NCBI GenBank assembly: GCA_945902735.1 | Contig: CAMDNF010000066.1 | Location: forward strand, 1 to 15,972 | Direction: 5' to 3' | DNA from: SHWC01 sp945902735 | Lineage (GTDB): Bacteria > Pseudomonadota > Alphaproteobacteria > UBA828 | Length of the DNA stretch: 15,972 nucleotides | Part shown: positions 7,238 through 15,438 of the stretch, piece after piece | Layout: each line of letters begins with the position of its first letter | Position numbering within the stretch: position 1 is the first letter of the stretch | The notes under the pieces: generated by a model | What the model saw: only the letters and a program-made list of their open reading frames with translations | What the model was told of the DNA's origin: nothing | The model's database searches: none | Program-made: the position numbers and the translations under genes

Positions 7238-9886
7238 TCACATGGCCTGTTCGATCGCCTCTTCAATCGCTTGGATCGCGTCATCGGCTTTGGCGGGATC
7301 GGGACCGCCGGCCTGCGCCATGTCGGGCCGGCCGCCGCCACCCTGCCCGCCCATCGCCTTGGCGCCCACTTGCACCAGCCTTATGGCATTGTTGCTCGTA
7401 GTCTGGTCGTTCGAGACACCGACCGCGAGCGCGGCCTTGCCCTCAGCCACTGTAAGCACCACGAACACCCCCGAGCCTTCGCGCTTTTTTAGATCATCGA
7501 CCATAGTGCGTAATTCTTTCGCCGGCACGCCATCGAGTTTGCGGGCCATGAAACGTACGCCTTTGACCATGCGGTCGATCTGACCCGCGCCGCTGCCCTC
7601 GCCGGTCGCGAGTTTGCGCCGAAGCTCGGAGATTTCGCGCTCTAGTGATTTACGTTCCTCGATCAGCGCGACAACGCGCGCCGCGGCGCCTAAGGGCGTC
7701 GCCTTCATGGCGTCGGCGACCTCGATCAGCGCGGCTTCGCGTTCATTCAAATAGCGCCGCGCGCCCTCGCCGGTCATCGCCTCGATGCGACGTACGCCGG
7801 CCGCCACCGCGCCCTCCGACACTACTTTGAAGAGGCCGATATCGCCGGTTCGATGCACATGCGTACCGCCGCAGAGCTCCACCGAATAGGCCTTGCCGCC
7901 GGCCTCGCCCATGGCCACGACGCGCACCTCCTCGCCATATTTTTCGCCGAACAATGCCATGGCACCTTGCTTCACCGCATCCTCGGGTGACATCAGGCGT
8001 GTCGTGCGCTCGGCATTGGCGCGCGTCATGGCGTTGACCTCGGCCTCGATGGTTTCGAGCTCGACGCGGCTCAAGGGCTTCGGGTGGCTGAAATCGAAGC
8101 GCAGTCGATCGGGCGCGACCAGGGAGCCCTTTTGCGTGACATGCGCGCCCAGCGTGCGACGCAGCGCCTCGTGCAACAAATGCGTCGCTGAGTGATTTGC
8201 GCGGATCTCAGCGCGGCGTATGGCATCGACTTGGAGCGCCACCGCCTCGCCCACCTTCAATGTGCCGGCCTCAACCGTGCCGTAATGGACAAACAAATCA
8301 CCCGCCTCCTTGCGCGTGTCATCAACGCGCACGCGCGCGCCACCGGCCGCGATGATCTTGCCGGTATCGCCAACCTGGCCGCCCGATTCGGCGTAGAACG
8401 GCGTTTGGTTGACGACGATCGCGACGCTTTCGCTTTGGCCCGCTTGCTGGCTTTGCGCGCCGTTTTTGACGAGGGCTAAGACCACGCCCTCGGCCGCCTC
8501 GGCCTCATAGCCGAGGAATTCGGTCGCCCCGGCATGCTCGCGCACCTCGAACCAAATCCGCGCGGTCGCGACATCGCCCGAGCCGACCCAGGCCTTGCGC
8601 GCTTCGGCACGCTGACGCTCCATCGCGGCGTTGAAGCCTTCAAGATCAACCGCGCGGCCTGAGGCGCGGAGCGCGTCTTGCGTTAGGTCGAGCGGAAAGC
8701 CATAGGTGTCGTAAAGCTGAAAAGCCACTTGGCCGGGCAGCGCTTGATCGGCCTTGAGGTTGCCGGTCGCGTCCTCAAGCAAGCGAAGGCCGCGCGCGAG
8801 GGTTTGCCGGAAGCGGGTTTCCTCGAGCTTCAAGGTTTCCTCGATCACGGGCCTCGCGCGCTGCAGCTCGGGATAGGCGGCGCCCATCTCGGCGACCAGA
8901 ACCGGCACGAGGCGCCACATCAAGGGTTCTTCGCAGCCCATCATCTGGGCGTGGCGCATGGCGCGGCGCATGATCCGTCGAAGCACATAGCCGCGTCCCT
9001 CGTTCGACGGCGTGACACCATCGGCGATCAAAAACGACGAGGCGCGCAAATGATCGGCGATCACGCGATGCGAGGCACGGAACGGGCCGTCCGCCTTCTG
9101 GCGCGTGAGCTCGACACTGGCCTGGATCAGACGTTGGATTAAATCGATGTCGTAATTGTCATGCTCGCCCTGCATGACCGCCGCGATGCGCTCAAGGCCC
9201 ATGCCGGTGTCGATCGAGGGCTTGGGTAAATTGACGCGGCTCTCCTTGGTCACCTGCTCGAATTGCATGAAGACGAGATTCCAGATCTCGATGAAGCGAT
9301 CGCCGTCGGCGTCAGGGCTACCCGGTGGGCCGCCCGGGATACCCGCACCATGATCGTAGAAAATCTCGGAACATGGGCCGCACGGGCCTGTATCGCCCAT
9401 GGCCCAAAAATTATCGTTGGTCGCGATACGAATGATTTTGCGCTCGGGCAGGCCCGCCACTTTGCGCCAAAGATTGAACGCGTCATCGTCCTCGGCATAG
9501 ACCGTGACCAACAGCTTCGCCGGGTCCAGCCCAAACTCCTTGGTGACGAGCGTCCAGGCAAGCTCGATCGCGCGCTCCTTGAAATAGTCGCCGAACGAAA
9601 AATTACCGAGCATCTCGAAAAACGTGTGATGGCGCGCGGTATAGCCGACATTGTCGAGATCATTGTGCTTACCGCCGGCGCGCACGCATTTTTGCGAGGT
9701 GGCGGCGCGGCGGTAATTGCGGTTCTCGGCACCCGTGAAGACGTTCTTGAACTGCACCATGCCGGCGTTGGTGAACATGAGCGTCGGGTCGTTGTGCGGC
9801 ACCAAGGGCGACGACGCCACGACCTCATGATCGTGTCGCTTGAAGTACTCCAGAAAGTGACTGCGGATATCGTTGACGGACGCCAT
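7238..9886 (-). CDS. alaS: Alanine--tRNA ligase
   Basis: The enzyme charges tRNA(Ala) with alanine and edits mischarged Ser/Gly-tRNA(Ala) in the cytoplasm. At 882 aa it is full length. The catalytic class II core at the N-terminus includes FTNAGMVQFKNVFTG (38-52), HHTFFEMLGNFSFGDYF (86-102), the GDTGPCGPCSEI loop (164-175) and motif 3-type DTGMGLERIAAV (226-237). The editing domain has the zinc ligands H565-x3-H569 and C672-x3-H676 (NHSATHLLH and CGGTH). A DHHA1-type C-terminal domain ends in a glycine-rich GGQGGGGRPDMAQAGG segment. The start ATG at 9886 is set by the conserved opening IRSHFLEYFKRHDH; its Shine-Dalgarno is weak. It lies downstream of recA on the same strand, an arrangement conserved in many alphaproteobacteria. 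Confidence 0.98.
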   Translation of the reverse strand: MASVNDIRSHFLEYFKRHDHEVVASSPLVPHNDPTLMFTNAGMVQFKNVFTGAENRNYRRAATSQKCVRAGGKHNDLDNVGYTARHHTFFEMLGNFSFGDYFKERAIELAWTLVTKEFGLDPAKLLVTVYAEDDDAFNLWRKVAGLPERKIIRIATNDNFWAMGDTGPCGPCSEIFYDHGAGIPGGPPGSPDADGDRFIEIWNLVFMQFEQVTKESRVNLPKPSIDTGMGLERIAAVMQGEHDNYDIDLIQRLIQASVELTRQKADGPFRASHRVIADHLRASSFLIADGVTPSNEGRGYVLRRIMRRAMRHAQMMGCEEPLMWRLVPVLVAEMGAAYPELQRARPVIEETLKLEETRFRQTLARGLRLLEDATGNLKADQALPGQVAFQLYDTYGFPLDLTQDALRASGRAVDLEGFNAAMERQRAEARKAWVGSGDVATARIWFEVREHAGATEFLGYEAEAAEGVVLALVKNGAQSQQAGQSESVAIVVNQTPFYAESGGQVGDTGKIIAAGGARVRVDDTRKEAGDLFVHYGTVEAGTLKVGEAVALQVDAIRRAEIRANHSATHLLHEALRRTLGAHVTQKGSLVAPDRLRFDFSHPKPLSRVELETIEAEVNAMTRANAERTTRLMSPEDAVKQGAMALFGEKYGEEVRVVAMGEAGGKAYSVELCGGTHVHRTGDIGLFKVVSEGAVAAGVRRIEAMTGEGARRYLNEREAALIEVADAMKATPLGAAARVVALIEERKSLEREISELRRKLATGEGSGAGQIDRMVKGVRFMARKLDGVPAKELRTMVDDLKKREGSGVFVVLTVAEGKAALAVGVSNDQTTSNNAIRLVQVGAKAMGGQGGGGRPDMAQAGGPDPAKADDAIQAIEEAIEQAM

Positions 9887-9987
9887 GGCGGAAGCCCCGG
9901 TTTTGCCGGCGCTGCGCGGGTCGCACGGCGCCTCTCGCGCCCGCTTTTAGCGTTCGCCCCCGGGCCTGTCTAGTTAGGGGCCAGATT

Positions 9988-10028
9988 GCCGGGCATTCCC
10001 ACGAAGAAGGCCTCTGGGAAAGCCCGGC
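9988..10028 (-). terminator. Long imperfect hairpin between recA and alaS
   Basis: GCCGGGC (9988-9994) pairs with GCCCGGC (10022-10028). After an A-A mismatch, TTCCCA (9996-10001) pairs with TGGGAA (10015-10020) around a 13-base loop. Read leftward it lies 27 bases past the recA stop and about 100 bases before the alaS start. No U-tract follows it on the minus strand. It could end part of the recA transcript, act as a Rho-independent attenuator of weak type, or stabilise an mRNA 3' end. Confidence 0.5.
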
Positions 10029-10054
10029 GCTGGCACGAGGGTACGATGCTCTTG

Positions 10055-11137
10055 CTATTCCGCGTCTGGCGTTTCAACCGCGTCGCCTTCGCCGTTAGCG
10101 CCGGCCAAGCGGTCGATCATGCCGGCATTGCCACGGATCGCCGCTTCGATCGCCACGGCGGTTTCCGGGTGTTGCTTTAGAAACTGGCGGGCGTTTTCTC
10201 GGCCCTGGCCGATGCGTTGGCTATCATAGGAGTACCAGGAGCCCGACTTTTCGATGATGCCGGCCTTGAGGCCGAGATCGACCAGCTCGCCGGTGAAGGA
10301 GATGCCCTCGCCATACATGATGTCGAACTCGACCTGGCGGAAGGGTGGGGCTACCTTGTTCTTGACCACTTTGACGCGAGTCTGATTGCCAACCACCTCT
10401 TCGCGCTCCTTAATCGCGCCGATGCGGCGGATATCGAGCCTGACCGAGGCATAGAATTTTAGCGCATTGCCGCCCGTGGTGGTTTCGGGACTGCCGAACA
10501 TCACGCCGATCTTCATGCGGATCTGATTGATGAAAATGACGCAGGTGTTCGAGCGCGCGATCGAGGCGGTGAGCTTCCTGAGCGCTTGGCTCATCAGGCG
10601 GGCCTGGAGGCCGACATGGGAATCGCCCATTTCACCCTCGAGCTCGGCGCGCGGCACGAGGGCCGCCACCGAATCGATCACCACGATGTCGATCGCGCCA
10701 GAGCGCACCAGCGTATCGGTGATCTCAAGCGCCTGTTCGCCAGCATCAGGCTGCGAGATCAGGAGATCCTCGACCTTGACCCCGAGCTTCCGGGCGTAGC
10801 TCGGGTCGAGCGCGTGCTCGGCATCGACAAAGGCGCAGGTGCCGCCGAGCTTCTGGGCCTGGGCGATGGCGGACAACGCGAGGGTGGTTTTGCCTGAGCT
10901 TTCAGGCCCATAGATCTCGACCACCCGCCCACGCGGCAGGCCGCCAATGCCAAGAGCTATATCGAGCCCCAGCGAGCCGGTCGGAATGGCTTCGATCTCG
11001 ACCGCCTTGTCGTGCTGGCCGAGCCGCATGACCGAGCCTTTACCGAAGGCGCGCTCGATCTGGCTCAGCGCCGCGTCCAAAGCCTTTTGCTTATCCATGC
11101 CACCCTTCTCAACCAGACGCAGCGCCGTATCGGCCAT
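10055..11137 (-). CDS. recA: Recombinase RecA
   Basis: RecA is the DNA strand-exchange ATPase of homologous recombination and the co-protease that triggers LexA self-cleavage in the SOS response. The typical start DKQKALDAALSQIERAFGKGS, Walker A GPESSGKTT, Walker B-type VVIDSVAALVPRAELEGE, the L2 loop FINQIRMKIGVMFGSPETTTG and a Glu/Asp-rich end are all present. The frame is open to an ATG at 11185 (376 aa). The ATG at 11137 has GGAGAG about 5 bases upstream and gives the alphaproteobacterial N-terminus MADTALRLVEKGGMDK (360 aa), so I prefer it. The start at 11185 has only an AGG nearby. The upstream SOS box indicates DNA-damage induction. alaS follows on the same strand. Confidence 0.97.
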   Translation of the reverse strand: MADTALRLVEKGGMDKQKALDAALSQIERAFGKGSVMRLGQHDKAVEIEAIPTGSLGLDIALGIGGLPRGRVVEIYGPESSGKTTLALSAIAQAQKLGGTCAFVDAEHALDPSYARKLGVKVEDLLISQPDAGEQALEITDTLVRSGAIDIVVIDSVAALVPRAELEGEMGDSHVGLQARLMSQALRKLTASIARSNTCVIFINQIRMKIGVMFGSPETTTGGNALKFYASVRLDIRRIGAIKEREEVVGNQTRVKVVKNKVAPPFRQVEFDIMYGEGISFTGELVDLGLKAGIIEKSGSWYSYDSQRIGQGRENARQFLKQHPETAVAIEAAIRGNAGMIDRLAGANGEGDAVETPDAE

Positions 11138-11197
11138 GAGGCTCTCCATCATCCCTTGGGTTGTGCTCAACTGCAATGCGGCCATCGTACCTGTTTT

Positions 11198-11207
11198 GTT
11201 CCGGAAC
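11198..11207. promoter_or_regulatory. 10-bp palindrome in the recA leader
   Basis: GTTCCGGAAC is a perfect palindrome, 13 bases upstream of the ATG at 11185 and about 60 upstream of the preferred recA start. It contains GTTC and GAAC units like the SOS half-sites but in inverted arrangement, so it is not the direct-repeat LexA box of this group. Its role is unknown. Confidence 0.25.
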
Positions 11208-11225
11208 GCAAGTCTTATGGTTAAG

Positions 11226-11246
11226 ATAATGTTTAGACAACATTAT
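11226..11246. promoter_or_regulatory. AT-rich dyad in the recA promoter region
   Basis: The arms ATAATGTT (11226-11233) and AACATTAT (11239-11246) are perfect reverse complements around the 5-base centre TAGAC. This is an unusually AT-rich site in GC-rich DNA, 10 bases from the SOS box. On the recA strand, TTGTCT (11235-11240) followed after 17 bases by TAAGAC (11212-11217) could form a promoter, which would put the dyad over its -35 element. AATAAT (11242-11247) is another -10 candidate. The dyad could be an operator or part of the promoter itself. Confidence 0.4.
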
Positions 11247-11255
11247 TTCTCGTAC

Positions 11256-11270
11256 GTTCGAAACTTGTTC
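11256..11270. promoter_or_regulatory. SOS box (LexA site), GTTC-N7-GTTC
   Basis: GTTC (11256-11259), seven bases, then GTTC (11267-11270) matches exactly the direct-repeat LexA operator established for alphaproteobacteria. A third GTTC follows at 11273-11276. It lies 71 bases upstream of the longest recA frame and in the divergent gap toward the DedA-fusion gene. LexA should repress recA here until DNA damage. Whether the rightward gene is also affected is open, since its start is about 150 bases away. Confidence 0.85.
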
Positions 11271-11426
11271 TCGTTCTACGGTAGGCGTTGAGGGCGGTTG
11301 AGCGCGGGCGCCCGCGATGGCATTGTGCGGCCAGGCGTGCCGGTAAGCCCCCATTTCCGGTATGGTCCGGCCAAATCCCCGCTCGGCCAATAAGGACCGT
11401 CCCTTGCCTCCACTCAAGATGCAACG

Positions 11427-13490
11427 ATGAGCGACTGGGCCCAGCTCATCCTCGACTGGATCGCCGCGCATCCGCATCTGGCCGGCGTGATGACGTTCCT
11501 GATCGCCTTTGTCGAGACGCTACTCGTCATCGGCTTCTTTATCCCCGGCACGATCCTCTTGTTCGGCGTTGGCGTCCTGGTGGGCCAGGGTAGCGTGCCG
11601 CTGGAGATCGCGGCGTCCTCGCTGGTGATTGGGGGCGTCGCGGGCGATGCCTTCGGCTATTGGATCGGCCGGCGCTATCGCGACCAAATCCTGGCTTTGA
11701 ATTTTTTCAAGAAGCGCCAGCGCACCATCGATTTCGCCGAACGGCTGATCAACCGGCACACCGGCAAGGCGTTGCTCCTCGCGCGCCTGATCGGGCAGAT
11801 CCGCCCGATCGTGCCGATGATTGCCGGGATGATGAATGTCCCGACCAGAAAGTTCTTCTTTTATAATGTTCTGTCGGCCGTCATTGCGGCGGCTTTTCAC
11901 TTGTTGCCCGGCATGATCGTGGGTGTTGGGCTGCGTTTTTCGGGCGCGGTGACCGGGCGCCTCGCGGCGCTCGTCGTGATCGTCGGCGTGGTCGCGTTTC
12001 TGGTCTATTGGCTGGCCAAGCGGGCGCGCGGCCTCTCGATCCTGTTCGGCCCCCAAACGCTCGATCGGCTCTCTGCGTGGACCCATAAAGAAGCCGCCTC
12101 GCGTTGGCCGGGCCTCCGCCATGGCGCACGTGCCTTGGTCTATTTGCTCGACCGGGCGCGGCTTGAGGTCTTTGGCATGGCCGCGCTTTGGCTTGCCACA
12201 ATCGGTCTCTTCGCTGGGGTCATTGGGCTGGTTCGCGCGGTCGCGGTCGGCGACCCGATCGCCGATGCCGATGCGGCCGTCTTCGAAGCCCTAAATGGCC
12301 TCCGCAATCCATGGGCCGATGACGCGATGGTCGTCCTCGCGGCGTTCGGCGAGCCACCCGTGATCCTCGCTATGAGCGGCGTGGTTCTCTTGTTTCTCTT
12401 GGTCCGCCGCGCGTGGATTGTCGCGGGCTATTGGACGCTCGCCACCGCCATCGCCTTCGCCTCCACGACGTTGATTGGGCTGATGGCGGAGGTGCGCGCG
12501 ACCGACGGCGCCATCCTTACGGCGAGCGGCGCGCTCCCAGAAGGACATGCCGCCATATCGGTTACCATTCTCGGCTATTTCGCGCTGCTCTCGACGCAAC
12601 GAGTTCAGGCGGTCGGGCTAAAGCTTGTAGGCTTCGCCGCCGCATTCGGGTTCATCAGCCTTTTGAGCATCGCCCAACTCTATCTCGGCCGGCTTTATGT
12701 CACCGGGCTTTCCGGTGGATTTCTGATCGGGATCGCCGCCCTGCTCATTTTGATGGCCGGTACCTGGCGTCACTTACCTGAAATCGAGCGCGGGTTGAGC
12801 AATCTCGTCGGATGGGCCGGCTTGACCGTGTTGATCGCGGCGGGAACGGTCAACGCTGTGGTCGGTCACGAAGAGCGGATTGCTTTACTCGCGCCGAAGG
12901 ATCCGATCATTGCGGTCGATGCGACGGCTTGGCTCGACCATGGCTGGATCAACCTCGCGCCCTATCGCGTCGACTTTACTGGCGGTCCCGAAGAGCCGAT
13001 CAACGTGCAACTTGCTGGCACGCGCGAAGACATCGCTCGACGCCTCGAAGCTAGCGGCTGGAGTCGTCCGCCACGGTGGGACATTGTCGCGATCGCCGAT
13101 CTCGTGACCGGTTCGACGCCAAACGATCTTGAAGCGCGGCCAGTACTGGCGCGTCTCTGGGAAGGCCGCCGCGAGACGCTCGTCATGGTCAAGCCAAGCG
13201 AGGGAGGCCGCCTCGTCCTCCATCTGTGGAATCTCGGGCACCGGATCGGCGGCGAGAATGGTGAGCCACTCCTACTCGGCACGGTCGAACGCGAGAAATA
13301 CGGCAAACCCCATCTTTACGGGTTGATTGCCTTGCCGCCGGCGGCCACCGATTTTTCAGCCGCAGCCGCGACGCTCGCGCAAGACCTCACGGGGTCCGAA
13401 CGCCGCGTTCGCACGATCGGCCTTTCGCTGCCCTCTTCTCAAAGGCCTGAACGGGCCTGGGATGGCAGCACGGTAATCGCACCGCCTTGA
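11427..13490 (+). CDS. DedA / PAP2-like / LssY_C fusion membrane protein
   Basis: This is a 687-aa multi-domain inner-membrane protein. Residues 1-200 form a DedA (SNARE-associated/VTT) domain with E30 and the P40-G41 turn (FVETLLVIGFFIPG) and the LARLIGQIRPIVPMIAG motif (118-134). DedA proteins are implicated in undecaprenyl-phosphate or phospholipid translocation. Residues about 245-450 are a PAP2-like six-helix region, but the phosphatase motifs are degenerate: PEGH at 371-374 replaces PSGH, and the SR-x5-H-x3-D motif reads A416, Q417, L423 and G427. Lipid phosphatase activity is therefore unlikely. Residues about 530-687 resemble the LssY C-terminal domain (RPVLARLWEGRRE, VLHLWNLGHR, LLLGTV). 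DedA-PAP2-LssY fusions are known; the loss of catalytic residues is the odd part. No clear Shine-Dalgarno precedes the ATG at 11427. It is divergent from recA and converges on cckA with a 13-base gap. Confidence 0.88.
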   Translation: MSDWAQLILDWIAAHPHLAGVMTFLIAFVETLLVIGFFIPGTILLFGVGVLVGQGSVPLEIAASSLVIGGVAGDAFGYWIGRRYRDQILALNFFKKRQRTIDFAERLINRHTGKALLLARLIGQIRPIVPMIAGMMNVPTRKFFFYNVLSAVIAAAFHLLPGMIVGVGLRFSGAVTGRLAALVVIVGVVAFLVYWLAKRARGLSILFGPQTLDRLSAWTHKEAASRWPGLRHGARALVYLLDRARLEVFGMAALWLATIGLFAGVIGLVRAVAVGDPIADADAAVFEALNGLRNPWADDAMVVLAAFGEPPVILAMSGVVLLFLLVRRAWIVAGYWTLATAIAFASTTLIGLMAEVRATDGAILTASGALPEGHAAISVTILGYFALLSTQRVQAVGLKLVGFAAAFGFISLLSIAQLYLGRLYVTGLSGGFLIGIAALLILMAGTWRHLPEIERGLSNLVGWAGLTVLIAAGTVNAVVGHEERIALLAPKDPIIAVDATAWLDHGWINLAPYRVDFTGGPEEPINVQLAGTREDIARRLEASGWSRPPRWDIVAIADLVTGSTPNDLEARPVLARLWEGRRETLVMVKPSEGGRLVLHLWNLGHRIGGENGEPLLLGTVEREKYGKPHLYGLIALPPAATDFSAAAATLAQDLTGSERRVRTIGLSLPSSQRPERAWDGSTVIAPP

Positions 13491-13503
13491 GCACGCGCGG
13501 GCG

Positions 13504-15393
13504 TTAACCGGTCTCGCCGGTCATGACCTCTTTCACCTTGCTCGCCAATTGGCGGAGGCTAAACGGCTTGGGCAGGAAATTGATGTCGGCGCCGACGCTG
13601 TTGCGGAACGCATCCTCGGCATAGCCGGAAATATAAATCACCTTCAGGGTCGGCAATTTGACTCGCACATGTTTGGTCAGCGTGGGTCCATCCATGCGCG
13701 GCATCACCACGTCAGTAATCAAAAGATCGATTGAGTTTTGCGCCGCATCGATAACCTCGAGCGCGGTCTCCCCGCAATCGGCCTCAAGCACCGTATAGCC
13801 TTTGTTACGCAAGGCGCGCGCGCCAAACATGCGAACCGGCGCTTCGTCTTCGACCAAGAGGATCGTGCCGCGCCCGGTCAAATCCACCGAATCGACGACG
13901 CGCTCGGCAGCCGGCGATGAGGTAACCGCCTCGGGGCGCGCGCCGCGGTGCTGCGGCAGAAAGATCGAGAACGTCGTGCCCTGCCCAACCTCGCTTTCGC
14001 AGAAAATGTAACCGCCGAATTGTTTGACGATGCCATAGACCGTCGAAAGCCCGAGCCCGGTGCCGGCGCCGACGCCTTTGGTGGTGAAGAAAGGCTCGAA
14101 AATCTTACCGAGATGCTCCTTGGGAATGCCAACGCCGGTATCGACAACTTCAATCAACATATATTCGCCGGCCGGCAGCAATTCGTGGCCGAGCGTCGCC
14201 GATTCGATCCGGCTAACATTGCGCGTGCGGATGGTCAGCGTGCCGCCATCGGTCATCGCATCGCGCGCATTGACCGCAAGATTGACGATGATTTGCTCAA
14301 GTTGGCCTTGATCCGCCTTGATGAAGGCGACATCGCGGCCATGCACCACTTTGAGCTCAATCGCCTCGCCAATCAGCCGGCGGATCAGGTTCGAAAGCTC
14401 GGCCAATACGTCGGTCACCGACAACACGGTTGGCTTCAAGGTTTGCTGGCGCGAGAAGGCTAACAATTGGCGCACCAAATTGGCGGCACGGCTGGCATTC
14501 TGCTTGATCTGCATGATATCAGCGAATGAGTGATCGCCCGCCTGATGGCGCATCAGAAGGAGGTCGCAAAAACCGATGATCGCGGTCAGGAGATTGTTGA
14601 AGTCGTGCGCGATGCCGCCGGCGAGTTGGCCGATGGCCTGCATTTTCTGGGCTTGGGCAAATTGCAGCTCTAGGTTCTTTTGCTCGGTGGTGTCGATCAT
14701 GTGCAGGATCAAGCCCTGCACGCTGCCATCGTGTTCCTCTATACGGCTGGCATAGACCGACGCGACCGCCTCACGCCTTGCGCGCGAGCGAACCTCGATC
14801 GGCATGCGCCGACGATCACCGACCAAAACGGCGGCGAGAGTCGCGCTGACTTCATTGCGATCTGGTTCGTCCAACAAATCCGCCAGTCGCTGACCCGCGG
14901 GCCCAGCGCCTTCGGGGGCGAGGAAGCGGGTGACCGCCGTATTGCATTCGACGATGACACCCTCATGGTCAAGCACCGCGATGCCGATCGGCGAGTTTTC
15001 GAAGAGCGCCCTCAGGCGTTCGACGGCATCGGTCGAGTGTCGACCGACCGCCGCGCCAAGGTCGCGCACCATGCCGATGACCGGCCCCTCGCCGCTGTCC
15101 CTCAGTGAACAAAGACTGAGCGAGGCGCGAACGAGGCCGCCATCGCCGCGACGCAAATCAACCATGCGATCAACCACGATTGTGGTCGTATCGCCACCGC
15201 CGCCATTCGATGCCTTGTTCTCGGCGTGTTCGACGAAATCGGCGAAAGTCGCCGCGCCGGCGATCAAGGAACGCCTGGGTACGCCCAGTAAGGTCGAGAG
15301 CCGCTCATTGGCAAAGGTGAAGCGGCCATCATCATCGAGCGCGAACAAGCCGATGGGCGCCGCATCAAGGAGACGCATGGCGAAGGACGCCAA
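13504..15393 (-). CDS. cckA: CckA-type hybrid histidine kinase, main part (after an in-frame TAG)
   Basis: CckA is the bifunctional kinase/phosphatase that feeds phosphate through ChpT to CtrA in alphaproteobacterial cell-cycle and motility control. Counting from the TTG at 15393 (629 aa), the order is: PAS at about 6-115 (AAPIGLFALDDDGRFTFANE), PAS at about 125-240 (FENSPIGIAVLDHEGVIVECN), the HisKA dimerisation helix with phospho-acceptor H263 (GQLAGGIAHDFNNLLTAIIG), and the ATPase domain with N-box NLAVNARDAM (371-380), DTGVGI (418-423), FEPFFTTK and GTGLGLSTVYGI. The receiver has D561 (LLITDVVMPRMDG) and K609. The same frame continues upstream through 15 codons to a TAG at 15439-15441 and then into the membrane-anchor fragment. 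The TTG has no good ribosome-binding site; an ATG lies five codons in. It is most likely the body of one broken or recoded gene. Confidence 0.9.
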   Translation of the reverse strand: MASFAMRLLDAAPIGLFALDDDGRFTFANERLSTLLGVPRRSLIAGAATFADFVEHAENKASNGGGGDTTTIVVDRMVDLRRGDGGLVRASLSLCSLRDSGEGPVIGMVRDLGAAVGRHSTDAVERLRALFENSPIGIAVLDHEGVIVECNTAVTRFLAPEGAGPAGQRLADLLDEPDRNEVSATLAAVLVGDRRRMPIEVRSRARREAVASVYASRIEEHDGSVQGLILHMIDTTEQKNLELQFAQAQKMQAIGQLAGGIAHDFNNLLTAIIGFCDLLLMRHQAGDHSFADIMQIKQNASRAANLVRQLLAFSRQQTLKPTVLSVTDVLAELSNLIRRLIGEAIELKVVHGRDVAFIKADQGQLEQIIVNLAVNARDAMTDGGTLTIRTRNVSRIESATLGHELLPAGEYMLIEVVDTGVGIPKEHLGKIFEPFFTTKGVGAGTGLGLSTVYGIVKQFGGYIFCESEVGQGTTFSIFLPQHRGARPEAVTSSPAAERVVDSVDLTGRGTILLVEDEAPVRMFGARALRNKGYTVLEADCGETALEVIDAAQNSIDLLITDVVMPRMDGPTLTKHVRVKLPTLKVIYISGYAEDAFRNSVGADINFLPKPFSLRQLASKVKEVMTGETG

Positions 15394-15438
15394 ATGGCGA
15401 TCGAACGCGCCGGGTTCCGAACCCGCCTCGCGAACGCG

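Noticed and set aside
9263..9973. Rightward open frame (236 aa) opposite the start of alaS
   Set aside because: It mirrors the alaS catalytic core, and its composition follows from the GC-rich antisense strand. No family features are seen.
11303..11316. CGCGGGC/GCCCGCG palindrome upstream of the DedA-fusion gene
   Set aside because: Pure G/C palindromes of this length are expected by chance in such GC-rich DNA, and it matches no known site.
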